From Ceriagrion tenellum (taxonomy: Eukaryota; Arthropoda; Insecta; Odonata; Coenagrionidae): a DNA stretch of 64,000 nucleotides. Below are positions 37,760 through 48,090 of the stretch, piece after piece. The notes beneath the pieces are model-generated. The model ran no database searches. It saw only the letters and a list, made by a program, of their open reading frames with translations, and was not told the DNA's origin. The stretch is taken from positions 158,053,780 to 158,117,779 of the forward strand of contig OY720633.1 in the NCBI GenBank assembly GCA_963169105.1, read 5' to 3'. Made by a program: the position numbers and the translations under genes. Position 1 is the first letter of the stretch. Each line of letters opens with the position of its first letter.

Positions 37760-37995
37760 CAAAATCTCAAGAATTACTATTAACAAAGCTCTAATCATTA
37801 CGGGATGCACAAATGACATGGTTCGCATCCACGCGCACGAGTGCAAAGATGTAAACTTGAATAATGAGGGTGAATTCGTCATGAAAAAAGTCATTTGACC
37901 TGACCATGATTCGAACCCGGATCTACCAGTAGCCAGAACGTCTCCTATGTCATAATGTGAACTAGAGACAAGAAGACTTAGTTCACATAAATCCA
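37760..37995 (-). mobile_element. tRNA-derived SINE, family 2 (minus strand copy)
   Basis: On the minus strand a B-box-like GGTTCGAATC (37917-37908) is preceded by GTAGATCCG. About 30 bases downstream comes GACGAATTCACCCTC (37880-37866). The same order, ATCCGGGTTCG, B box, then GGCGAATTTCACCCTC, is found on the + strand at 38.07-38.12 kb. Two copies sharing a tRNA-like head and body in opposite orientation mark this as a SINE and not a tRNA gene. The 3' end is uncertain. A 97-residue open frame crossing it is not coding. Confidence 0.55.
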
Positions 37996-38004
37996 CACAG
38001 AATT

Positions 38005-38180
38005 TCGACTTGAACTTAGTTGGATTGGTTGTGCAAACGTCAAACACACCTGACCGGCAATTGGGGGATCCGGGTTCGGATTCCGGCTAAATCAAACAAT
38101 TAATCGACGGCGAATTTCACCCTCTTTCGAGCATTAAACAAATGACTTCAGGATGTACTCAGCGGAAATCTTTCGTTGTA
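38005..38180 (+). mobile_element. tRNA-derived SINE, family 2 (plus strand copy)
   Basis: An A-box-like TAGTTGGATTGG lies at 38017-38028 and a B-box-like GGTTCGGATTCC at 38073-38084, followed by GGCTAAATCA and the body motif GGCGAATTTCACCCTC at 38109-38124. The spacing of the A and B boxes is close to that of tRNA genes. Head-to-head with the minus-strand copy at 37760-37995, the two 5' ends are only tens of bases apart. The 3' end is uncertain. Confidence 0.55.
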
Positions 38181-38415
38181 AGATGAAAAAGAAAACTTAA
38201 AATAGTATTTACACACGCAAACGTATATTGAACAGCACCGTAAAAATGACTAAGGCCCGTTGAAACCTGGTTTAGAGTAAATAAACCACAGAAATTTGCA
38301 TTCCGTCGGCTTAAAATAGTAAATAAAATAGCCGAAGAAATATTAATTTAATTAATGAATTAAATTATAAATATTTATTTCATCCAAACATTAAAAACCT
38401 CTATCATCACAAAAA

Positions 38416-38545
38416 ATTCATTCATTCATTCATTGGTCGTTCAATCCTAGTATTTGTTGACTGCAGCCCCCCACCGTTCCCTATATAATGCCAGTTCCCA
38501 TACCTCCTGGTAACTCTTCCTATGTACTTTTCTCTTTACACACAA
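38416..38545 (-). pseudogene. Non-LTR retrotransposon 3' end with (TGAA)n tail
   Basis: On the minus strand the ORF end reads KSYQEVWELALYRERWGAAV, then NKY and a stop. This fits the SY.EVKELA.DRERWR.AV terminus of non-LTR reverse transcriptase ORFs. It is followed by GGATTGAACGACCAATGA and a tail of TGAATGAATGAA type (+ strand ATTC repeat at 38416-38434). The 3' end is shared with 6.06-6.09 kb (+) and, in part, with 14.76-14.79 kb (-). A short tandem-repeat tail instead of poly(A) is seen in several non-LTR clades. The copy is 5'-truncated to about 130 bp. Confidence 0.65.
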
Positions 38546-38553
38546 AGAATATC

Positions 38554-38739
38554 AGGGCACTTCAAGTACAGTACTCCGTCTGTCGGATGAGACGTTAAAA
38601 CCATGGTCCCCTTGGCGCCTATCGTTAAGAGCAGGCTAATGCCGACGCCGGGTTTCTATCCACCCTTCCTCCCTTACCTATCCCCTATGACGCAAATGAT
38701 CTTAACCGTCGGTCGCCTCCCCAATATCCAATAGAATCC
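38554..38739 (+). mobile_element. SINE family 1, 5'-truncated copy
   Basis: AGGGCACTTCAAGT through CCCCAATATCCAATAGAATCC matches the body of the full-length SINE at 39331-39637 in opposite orientation. Shared blocks include GTCGGATGAGACGTTAAA, GTCCCCTTGGCGCCT and GAGCAGGCTAATGCCGACGC. The tRNA-like head is missing. It lies immediately next to the retrotransposon 3' end at 38416-38545, so one may have inserted beside the other or they were mobilised together. A short A-rich tract (CAAAAAAATA) follows the 3' end. Confidence 0.75.
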
Positions 38740-38998
38740 ACAAAAAAATAGCGAAGTAAATTTCAAATTAGTAAAGATAAAAGTATTAGCAGTCGTGGTT
38801 ATAATTTCTTTAAATAGCTACACCGTAATAAATAATTTGTGATATTTCAAAGTAAACACAAAAAAATGTTCATAGTTATTTGTAAAACCTTCCCCCGCCC
38901 GTTTCCTTGAATGGATGCATACCGTGGCATGCTTTACTCCTCCATATGCAGGCTCCGTTTTTGCAGAAATCGGTAGTTTCGCTTTGTAGAATATAGTA

Positions 38999-39307
38999 CA
39001 GAAGACCCCTGCTTCACGATATAAACCCGTTCCACGGGACTGTTGGTAAAATAAATTCCGTCCTGAAGTGAACTAGCATGTTACCGGCCGCGGGATCACT
39101 TTTCACGAGACAATAAATATTTATACGTTGCTATCATAAAAATGCAGTCCGCTTACAAATAAGGGTTAACGTGCTTAAGAAATATGTAATAAATTATGAG
39201 TGTAAAATATCGTCGAAATTCCAAATTTGAAATTCGCGCGCAATCGCAAGCAGATCGTAAAGTGAATCCAACGTGAAGTGAACCCATCCTAATGCGGGGG
39301 TCTACTG
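38999..39307. mobile_element. Pogo/Tigger-like MITE flanked by TA
   Basis: The left end CAGAAGACCCCTGC and the right end (read in reverse) CAGTAGACCCCCGC are terminal inverted repeats with two differences. Each is flanked by TA, at 38997-38998 and 39308-39309. The subterminal CGT(A/G)AAGTGAA-type repeats and the CAGTAGACCCCCGC terminus are characteristic of pogo/Tigger elements of the Tc1-mariner superfamily. At 309 bp with no ORF it is non-autonomous. It ends a few bases from the target duplication of the SINE that follows. Confidence 0.75.
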
Positions 39308-39330
39308 TATAGGATTTTTGAGGATAAATA

Positions 39331-39637
39331 GGATTGGATTGGGTATTTGGGGAGGCGACCGACAGCTAAGGTCATCTGCGCCATAGGTGATAGGTAAGAG
39401 AGGAAGGGTGGATAGAAACCCGGCGTCGGCATTAGCCTGCTCTTGACGAAAGGCGCCAAGGGGACCACGGTTTAACGTCTCATCCGACAGAAGGAGTACT
39501 GCACTTGAAGTGCCCTCCGCAAGACACTCAAGTAGGGATCGGGTTTCCTCTGAAAAACATCCTCCTCTGCAGGGATTTGAACCCAGGCCGTCCGCATGGT
39601 TAGCCAGTACTCTTGCCACCACACCAACCCGATCCCC
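39331..39637 (-). mobile_element. Full-length tRNA-derived SINE, family 1, with target duplication
   Basis: Read on the minus strand, GGGGATCGGG at the start is followed by the A box TGGTGTGGTGG (39626-39616) and the B box GGTTCAAATCC (39583-39573). A body shared with 38554-38739 comes next, then a tail of CAATCCAATCC type. Direct repeats AGGATAAATA at 39321-39330 and 39638-39647 flank it (11 bp if the next G is counted), as expected from target-primed reverse transcription. The A/B boxes should support Pol III transcription if intact. No protein is encoded, and a 262-residue frame on the minus strand across it (39302-40090) is a by-product. Confidence 0.85.
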
Positions 39638-39649
39638 AGGATAAATAGT

Positions 39650-40530
39650 ATTAAAAAGTTTTAATTTCTTTTCTCTCATTGGTGTATACTGACAAAGCTT
39701 CAGCGACAGCCGTGTACAGCGTTGCATCGAGGACGGAAAACCGATCGGAACCGGTAGTGTCTCACGTCGTAATATCGTTTCGTTTCTCAACTCACCACTA
39801 CGCATCTGCTCACCTCTCCTCCACGCCGTCACCGAAAGGAAAGGGGTTTCTCCAGGGGACGGTGACGGTGGAGCGGAGGTGAGAAAAGTCCTGGGCGATG
39901 AAATAAGCTTACTATTACAAAACACGCCAAAAGGGGTCATGGCGGCAGCGCCACCTTCGCCTTCCGAATAAAAGGACCGAAAAGCCGTATTTGACGTCCC
40001 CCACCCAATCCCCACCCCTTCAACCCGCCGAACGCAAACATACACGGGACGGAGGGTGGTGGGGGCGGGGGTGGGGAGGACTGCCGCCAAGGTTTGGAGA
40101 GATAAGGCGGAGATAAGGGCTGCAGACGGAGGGGGGTGGGAGGGGGTTGGCGAAGGGATGGTGAGGCTCGTGACGGAAGGGCGAGGAAAGAGAGGAGAGG
40201 CGGTGAAAGAAGAGCTTCGGAATAGAAGAGGAAACGAAAAGGGAGTCTGGGGTGTGGGAGGGGGGGGGGTGCGAAGGGGGATGTAACCGAAAGGATTGGA
40301 AGGGATTGGGGAAAAAGGGTGGAAAAGGGATAAAATGGAGGTTGGATGCGCGGTGGAAGGGTGCTACGTGACAGAAGGGTTCGAGAGGGTGCGAGGGTAG
40401 AGAGAGAGAGAGAGAGGGCAAAGGAAGTGCGGGTGAATGTGAAAGATTCTGTCTCGTGGAGGAGGAGGAGGAGGGAGAGGTCATATGAGCGATTGGGTGG
40501 GTCAGCGGAGACGGGCGACGCACCTCCCTG
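39650..40530. repeat. GC-rich DNA passing into a polypurine block
   Basis: 39660-39990 is GC-richer and non-repetitive. From about 40040 the + strand becomes G/A-rich with a G10 run at about 40260-40270 and a (GA)n run at 40399-40416. Overlapping Ser/Pro-rich frames on the minus strand (39937-40560, 40020-40523) are artefacts of composition. The hAT-like element at 40531 is inserted at the right edge of this block. Confidence 0.6.
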
Positions 40531-40956
40531 TAGGCTTATGCGATGAACGAATTTGCCCATCGAGGGTCAATGAAAAAAATCATCGAGACGACGATGAGTC
40601 GATGAATTCATCGCCGTCAATGAGTCGATGAACTCACCGACCTCGATAAGTCGATGAATTCATTCATCGCCGACGGAAAGGTAGGGATAGGCACGGGCGG
40701 GCGACGCAACACAAATAATTATCATCTAATGGGGATGGATTCATTGACACATCTACATCGGTGAATTCATCGACTCATTGACGTCAGTTTATTTATCAAC
40801 TCATTGATGTCAGTTAATTCATCGACTCATCGACGTCGGTGAATTCATCGACATCGATGATCGATGACATTCATTGTCATCGACGTGGTTCATTGCAACG
40901 CGAAGACTAAAATCATCGTCGATGGATTCGATGAATCCACTCATCGCACAAGCCTA
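40531..40956. mobile_element. hAT-like foldback MITE with 8-bp target duplication
   Basis: Terminal inverted repeats TAGGCTTATGCGATGA (40531-40546) and TCATCGCACAAGCCTA (40941-40956) differ at one position. They are flanked by the 8-bp direct repeat CCTCCCTG at 40523-40530 and 40957-40964. An 8-bp duplication and TAGG..TGTGCGAT-type termini are typical of the hAT superfamily. The interior is built of degenerate repeats of GTCGATGAATTCATCGAC-like units in both orientations, so the element can fold back almost end to end. It has no ORF, so transposition would have to be driven in trans. Confidence 0.85.
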
Positions 40957-40964
40957 CCTCCCTG

Positions 40965-41458
40965 AGAGGTCCCAGAAATACTTGGTCTTTCAAGAAAACA
41001 TTCACTCTCTCTCCAGAGATTCAAAATGAATAAAATTTTCTAACTCGAAAAAAATAATAATGCCGTGGAAGGACATCTATTTGGTTTGAGATTAAATTAG
41101 GGAAATTTGGTTTGACTTCAAACTGATGTATTACGGTGGAGGGCTTAGCTCCGAGACCTTAGATGTGTAAGCTCTTTGGGTCACATCTTAAGATCATTTA
41201 TTTCATGTTAGGTAATCTCCTCCTTAGAGTCCCACGTCAAGTGAATCTTCTCGATCAGTCACCGCACTATAAGGAGAAGTTTCATGTATTAAGGTCCAAA
41301 CTTACTGTAAAAAAATGCTGCTCTCGGCAGAAGATAAATCGTTTCGTAAGCAACTTCTGGAGAATACAAAGTCTGCCAGGTAGGAAATGATATACTTTAT
41401 ATACTTACAGTTCCTTCGATTTTTCACAGAAAATGTGAAACAAAAGCACAATATAAAG
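40965..41458. other. Non-coding DNA between two insertions
   Basis: No gene is recognised. A small hairpin TTTCACA-gaaaa-TGTGAAA lies at about 41422-41440. Confidence 0.5.
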
Positions 41459-41648
41459 GTGAAGTTTATGTTTCTTTGAAGGCTTCCGCGACTCTTATAA
41501 TTATTAATGTTGCTCTTTTCAGGTATTTCCGTCCAAGGTCCAACGGACCTGAAGACGCCCCCAGGAAGAGGGGAGAAACTGTTGTCGAAAAAACCAAACA
41601 CGCGACGGAAATACCTGAAAAGAGCAACATTAATAGTGAAGTTTATGT
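41459..41648. mobile_element. Foldback insertion D with hammerhead-like core and 13-bp target duplication
   Basis: A perfect 32-bp inverted repeat (41502-41533 and 41604-41635) encloses 70 bp. Inside, on the + strand, CTGAAGA (41549-41555) is followed by a C-rich/G-rich stem (CCCC with GGGG) and GAAAC (41575-41579). GAC before the core can pair with GTC (41584-41586) after GAAACTGTT, giving stems I, II and III as in type I hammerheads, where the core consensus is CUGANGA. The whole is flanked by GTGAAGTTTATGT at 41459-41471 and 41636-41648. One arm abuts the duplication. On the other side a unique tail of 30 bp separates arm and duplication. Ribozyme activity is inferred. Confidence 0.65.
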
Positions 41649-44600
41649 GTTCAACGGTTTCTGGCTCACCTATGCGGAAGTTCATTTTCACAAACGAAAA
41701 AAGCTTAATTAAACCTATTTTTATGGGTTACAACTAGTCGTGCCGAAATAAAAATGGTAGTCTAAAACAAAGATTTCTTTTCAGTGATATCAAAATCATA
41801 GACGTTAAAATAAAATACAAATACCTTACTTGATGAATCATTATTTAACTGGTGATGCTCACATGCCAATTGTCACGTCATTAGCTTTGCTTAGCAAAAC
41901 CTTAGACTAGAAACTTGAATGATGGCTGAGTGTTTAAGAAAATAAAATACATAAGCCAGGTTTTTCATTGGCAATAACACTTATTAATGAAGAATACTCA
42001 TTAAGAGATGGATGAATCAGGATTTGCATTGCAGAAAACGAACAGAGATGAGGGAAGCTAATCTTTGCTCCGAGTTCGGTAGAAAACAAAAAAAACGAGT
42101 TTAACATTCCGCATCTACTTCATTTGGCTCCTTAGGATCGCAGAGTGAATTCCAGTCCACTGCCAGGATTTGACAGTTTTCTGGCGATTGTTTTTATTTA
42201 AACTTAGGGTATAATATAAACACAGTGAATAAAAGGCTGAGAATGTTGGGTAAAACTATAATAAAAACTCTCTTCCACTATGCCCAGCAGAACAATGAAA
42301 AAATGGGAGATTATTAGGGACTAAAGGAATAGGATTTCTATAATTTTGTCTTGTGTCCATCCGACTAGTATAAATTATCAGGCAAACATCTCGGCCGAAA
42401 TAAAGGATAGGGCTATAAATTTAATGGGTTTGACTCTACCAAGGCACTGTATTCATAACTTTCTTAGATCTTGAGAGGAATAAAATTTTGAAAAAGATAT
42501 AAATTAGAACATTGCGCCTTGATCTAGACTGAAAAGACTACCCAAAGAAATGACCATGCAAAGCTAGAATTTTGCGATAAACATAATAATACATAATCAA
42601 ATAAGAAGATTTAAACTCTGACCCTCCAATATCCGTTGACTCACGACAGATCGTGAAAACCATGGAAGCACTCTGGAGTTTTAAAAACTTCTACTTCACC
42701 ATCACAATTTATAATCCGTCCGGTGAAACGTACGCAGTTGAAAAAAGTATACCATCGGGGAAAATTATTGTAAGGGTTAACAAAAATCTACTCAAATTGA
42801 TGCTTGGTGATAAGTAAGTCAATCCAGCTCAACGGGCTAAGTTATTCAACTCATGACTATGCTTATATCCCAAATTCTCCCCAGTGGCATATTAGAATTA
42901 TAACATTTAATGAATCAATTGAAACTATAATACACATTTAGAATAAGTAGTCATCATCTCTCTCAAAGTGAACAAAGAAGAAAAGCAACAACGACCAACC
43001 AATGGGGGTCACATAAAAACGATACAAAACGTCATTTTTCGAGTGATTAACTTTACCCACTAACGCATCTGCACTCTATTGAATATTGTTTCCCCTATTT
43101 CTCAAATCCTAGATTGTAGTACACTGCCTCCATACTGAGCTATTTTGTAACCCTCTGACTCATTCTATCCGATCGGCTGGTACGGAATACCCATTTCGTT
43201 GAACTCATGATACGAAGTCACGTCTTCTGCCTCCGTAACAGTGTTTCCTCGCCTTCCATTTAGCAGCAAGAGCCTTGAAAAATGCCAATATTTCAGAGGT
43301 CTGCCGACCAACCTGGCGGCCAGAGGCCCAATACATTGCTAAGGTCAAGCTGAGCTCCTCTCGAGAATACTAAAAGACTCCTGGCGAATGCTCAAATGGC
43401 CCCTGCCAAGGACATGCCCTTAATTCAAGCTCAGAATAACATAATACAATTGATACGGTCATTTCAAGTACTTCAGGGCGTAGTTGGATAGAGCAACGAT
43501 AAAACTTTACAGGCTGCTGCCCGAATCAATAAAACAGTACCCGAAATTCACAGCCATTAAAACGTCCAACCGTGAATATAAAATGTGATACAACCCGTCT
43601 GAAACTCACTCGTAGGAACAAAAGAGAATTCAAGCGCTTCACATTTAAGGCATTGTAATACGGTAGGCAAAGATGCAGCATTATACACTATATAATACAG
43701 TTTTCCCAAGATCGCAATTTAATTGAAGTTTAGTCGGAACATTGTAGAAATAATCTGAATTCCCACGATTGATTAATCTGCAACAATTCAACCAAAAAAG
43801 GAGAAGTAAAATTGAACTAAAAAATCTGAGGGCAAATAACCGATTTCCGGTGAATGCGTGATGCATATAAATACATTAGCTCTTTCTCCATGCTAAAATG
43901 TTAAAGATCCATGAAATAATTCTGTTTCTCACGAGGTCGAAATCTAAAAACTCTGTTATCGCCAAGCCATTACTAAAATAAATTCACTCCTCGCAAGCCG
44001 GGCGACTCGGAAAACTTTCAATTTCCTCTTCGATGGAGGAAAGTTTTTCGAATGCGAGGGAATCGATATTTTCTCCGTTCTTCTCCCCGTAGGTCCCGAA
44101 TCCAAGTGAGAGGGCCAAGAGCACCGCCGCGGTGTTCGGATTCGCTAATGAGCGGTGATGGATCGGCCCATCAACACGGAATACCAAATCGCTACTCGCG
44201 GCGAAAACAGGAGAGGGAGGGGAAGAAAGAAATCAGGCATAGGTAAACGCCATTCGAATCCGTAGATCCGAGCTTGCCAGAGGGTGGTCTTTGAGCGTAT
44301 GGTAGGATGAAAAATGGAACTCGGACATTTCGGGTGGCCTAAGCATTTAAGGTAGTTTCAGCGAAATATCATTTTACTTAGAAAGCAATGAATTTGATCT
44401 CATTTTACAGAAAAATATCTCACCTTTCTAATGACACCAAAAATTTAACCCCTTACCACATTACTTTCGGAGATGTTTCCCAAAAAATACCAGCCCTTTT
44501 ACATAGGAAATGGTACGTCTTTGCACTCCAGATAGACATTATTTGCAAAATGAGGTATTTCTAAAACTTAGATGTTGTCCAAAAACTAACAGCGTGTAGT

Positions 44601-45040
44601 TCGCATGTTTTCTCAACTATATTTGAAAATAAATCATATTACTACCGCAGTAGGTTCTTGGGTGTCACAAAAAAACTTTCGATTTGAAACGTACCGCGCG
44701 AAAAATATGAGTCAAGTTAAAGATTTATTAATATATTTTCATTTAATTACTTACAATTTCTGTCATATAAAACTATATGCCGAAGTGGCGCTATTGCATT
44801 AAGCTGCACAAATACATAAATGGAATCCGTCACATTCAGAATATATCACAACGAGGAAATTTCAAAATTTCGGAGTCATCGATCTGGCAGCCAGTGGAAA
44901 TTTTGCAGCAAGACTTGTCGATAATATTATGTTTAGGCCTAGGTCTTGAGAGAACTCACAGGCGGACGAATATAAAAGTTGACCATCCGATGTTGACCAT
45001 TCTTCGTTCAGCGTCACACTCGGATCAGCATTCAATCCTA
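41649..45040. other. AT-rich non-coding DNA, no gene recognised
   Basis: 3.4 kb with few open frames. Frames at 43984-44187 (-), 44052-44246 (+) and 44777-45052 (+) are short and without domains. A GC-richer patch lies at 43980-44300. CATTTGGCTCCTTAGGATCGCAG at about 42119-42141 is similar to CATGTGGCTCCTTTAGGATGCAG at about 62511-62533 and may be a short shared repeat. Confidence 0.5.
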
Positions 45041-47310
45041 AGCTCCACATGACTCGCTCAATTCCCAGCGAGAATCACTGCAGATACCCCAGGTCTCTCT
45101 CTCTCAGGTCACAGGTAGGCGTGGGACCGCCAGCCAGGACCCTGAGAACGGCCGGGCGGTGCGAGGCAACCCAGAAGGACAACAAAGGCAACACGTGCGA
45201 TTGGCCGGTTCGATGGAAGAGGGCCGGACGCCCAAAAACAGCGACAAAGACAACAGCATGTGCGGTCTCGAGGGCGGGGCGCGGGGAGTGGGTTAGGGTG
45301 AGATCGGCCGGGCCGTGGAGGGATATCGCCGAGGGGACGCACGGGGGGAAGGAGGCGGCGGTGGGGAAGGAAAGGGTTAGAGGGGAGGAGGGGTCTCCCT
45401 TGGCGAGCGTGAGACGGAGAGAATAGAGGAGGTAGGTATATGTGACGCATAGACGGCACGACGGATCGAGATGGAGAAATATAGTGCCTCCCTCCTCCCA
45501 TCTCTTAAACCTCTCCAGTCCCTTTTTTTGTTCTCTTCCATCCTTACCCCTTCCTCCCTGCCACCCACCCACACACGAATCACCCACCCCTCCCTCCCTC
45601 TCTGACACCCTTCGCCAAAACCACCACCGCCCTCTGGAGAAGGAGAACTCCGCCTCCTAGTGTCTTTCCCATCCTCCCCCACTCACTACGTCACCGTCCC
45701 AACGGGAGACCCTCCCCCCCACTGCCCCCCCCCCCCCAACATCCCTCGCACCTCCTTGATTTCGAGGGAAAATGTAGAAGATAAAAATGAAAACCTTCCA
45801 CCCCACTTCTCCGCCCGAAACCCCCCACTGTTTCATCCTTCCGCCTCGAATAAAATTGGGAAAAAATACACGAACACTCACACCGTGTATATACGTAAAC
45901 CCTTTCCACAATTTCTTTGCATTTTTTTTCGGCGAATCCTTTCCGATTCCATCTATTTAAGAATTCAAGGGAATGGCGAAGGAGGAGGTGAGGAGGGTGA
46001 GGAGAGAAGGGAAGGGACGGGCTATGTCTTACTGGGGAGAGGGGGAGAGAAGGGTTAAAAGGGGAATATGGCGGAGGAGGAGAGGCCGGAGGAAAAAGCG
46101 GGAAAGGCACACGAATAAGGGTGAGAGAGAAAGAGTAAGAAGGTAGATGCCTTAGTACGGGGGGAGGGAATTTAGGAAAAAATAAATAATTCAAAAGACC
46201 AAAAAGAGCGATGGTGGGGCGGATAAAATGATGATAAAAAACAGATGGAGTAGAAGGAAGGCGCGCATACAGGACGAATATATTCGGGAGGGAAAAAACT
46301 GAGGATTGAGCGAGAAGAGCGAAGAGCGATAATGGAAGGGGGGAGGGAGCAGAAGGATGGCGAGGGGGATCGGAAGAAGAGGAGAATGAGAAAGAAATAC
46401 TGGTGGAAGAGAAGAAATATGAAGAGGGGGAGGGATGGGGAAGGGGTTGGTTAAAAAGGCGCATTAAGACTGCGATGGGAATATAAAAGGTCGAAACGAC
46501 TTCTTCCACTTCACCTCCTCCTTCCACGGCTGCTTTTTTCCGCCGTCGCCCGGAAAAAAAAGGGTTGAGGAGGAGGAGGAAGAAAAAATAATGAAAAGAG
46601 TGGGACAAAAAAATGAGAGAGACGGAGAGAGGACGCTAATGAAATGAAAATAAAGATGTTGTGAGAGGAGGGAAAGAGAACCGAATGGCAGTGATAGAGG
46701 GAGAGGCGATCACTACGGGAAAGGGAGAGAGTGATTCCTACGGCCCTCTCCTTCTCCCACACTCTCTCCATCTTCTTTTCCTTCTTATTACGCTTCTTCC
46801 CTCTCCGTCTTCTATCTTACACACACCCGTCTCTCTCTCTCTCTCTCCACCACCGGGAGATTCCCTGGACCCTCACAGCCTCCGCACGGCCTGCGATGAA
46901 GAGTTTGGGGCTGGAGGGAGAAGAAGTTCGATCCAAGTTTAGAACAAGTTTAGCAATCGTCGCAGACGTCGTGGCTTTTACGGTAAAGGGTGGAAACGGG
47001 AAGGAGAGAGAGAGAGAGAGAGAATGAAAGTGGAGTGAGGGGGTTGTGGAGTTGGGGGGGGAGGGAGGGATCACAGGGGCGGAGGCCCCGGGGGTGATTA
47101 AGTGAGTTCCATACCTAAAAGGACCGCACCCTTATTCCCTCTTCCTCACCCTTTCTCTCCAACTCCTCTCCTTCCCATCCCCTTCATGCTCCAAAGGGTC
47201 GCCAACATTTTTGCCCCGGCGGGCGGACCGCACTGGAGTGTTAAATTTGTTGCGGGGGCGAACGCCGAGACGAAGATCTGAAAGCATGCTATTTCTATTC
47301 GAGAGTAAGT
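45041..47310. repeat. GC-rich domain of alternating purine and pyrimidine tracts
   Basis: 45050-45450 is GC-rich and CpG-containing. 45480-45870 is pyrimidine-rich on the + strand with a run of 13 C at 45725-45737. 45960-46730 is purine-rich, 46735-46860 pyrimidine-rich with (TC)n at 46830-46846, and 46980-47060 purine-rich with (AG)n at 47003-47022. Every strand switch produces long open frames on the opposite strand (up to 305 residues at 45691-46608 minus), in several phases at once. No protein domain is seen. GGAGAGAGTG (46724-46733) and CACTCTCTCC (46760-46769) can pair across one switch. Confidence 0.6.
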
Positions 47311-47730
47311 CGAGATTCACACGAGAAATTAAGAAAAAACACCACGATCAAGGATAGGAAGTGGGTCGAAAGACGGAGATGTGAGTTCCAAAATCACTCG
47401 AAACACGCAGAGGAAGGCACTTTTAATCGGCAAAATTAAGGACAGGATTGGTGAAAATACCTTCCGGCATATCAAGGTCCTTGCGGCAGAAATCACTCAC
47501 GGACTTAACCCAAATACCAAAAATCGATCTTTAGCACAGGAAAAGCGAAGGAGCTAGAAAGGTATTCACTACGATAAATGACTTTAGAAAATAGCATATG
47601 CACGAGGAGCAGATCCAGGAATGAGAGTTTATCTAGGGAAGCGAAAATCTTATCGAGTGTTTTCCTCTCGACGTTATTACATATACGCAAGAATTAGCGT
47701 AATAGTAGGGTAAATACAGAGGGAATTGGG
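47311..47730. other. Non-coding DNA, nothing recognised
   Basis: Intermediate composition with short frames only. No repeat or mobile element is seen. Confidence 0.5.
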
Positions 47731-48090
47731 TGCCTAAGAAATGTTGGCGTGAGGAGTCGGATGGATGAGGTTATTGACGAGTGGGTGATGAAAGAATGAG
47801 GATTAGATACTCCAGTAATGGGCATGTATGAAACGTTCGTTGGTTGGGCTATGACGAGAGAATGGATGATAGTCGGGTAACTTACAGACACATGGTATTA
47901 GAGTGAATGGTATGGGACGGAGAGATAGACAGCAAAAGTCATCAGTGAATGTGATTGAAGAGACTTAAAAGAAGATTGTTAGGAGTCTGACGAATAGGAG
48001 AGCGCGTATGAAGCAATGCACGGGTGCAAGGAAAGCAAGCAGTTTGTAAAGATAGAGCATTAAGAAGGAAATTATGAATAGGAAGCATGA
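47731..48090 (+). pseudogene. Possible non-LTR retrotransposon RT C-terminal relic
   Basis: The + strand reads CLRNVGVRSRMDEVIDEWVM and, in another phase, YDERMDDSRVTYRHMVLE. This is reminiscent of the motif order GV..RDR..NE.IR....... W.GHV.RM.D.R in RTE-like reverse transcriptase C-termini. No GRPR motif is clearly readable and several stops and frameshifts are needed. It appears to be a different family from the other relics in the window. I regard this as a weak call. Confidence 0.3.

Noticed and set aside
37908..38084. Two tRNA genes in opposite orientation
   Set aside because: B-box-like words are present, but acceptor and anticodon stems cannot be drawn and both share a SINE body.
39573..39637. 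tRNA gene on the minus strand
   Set aside because: A and B boxes are good, but the sequence is followed by a SINE body, has a target duplication and lacks a proper acceptor stem. It is a SINE head.
40560..40930. CRISPR-like or satellite array of ATCGATGAATTC units
   Set aside because: The units are degenerate, in both orientations, without regular spacers, and lie inside a bounded hAT-like element.
45691..46608. 305-residue minus-strand frame, the longest in the window
   Set aside because: It spans a pyrimidine-to-purine switch and consists of low-complexity Ser/Phe/Pro/Leu sequence without any motif.
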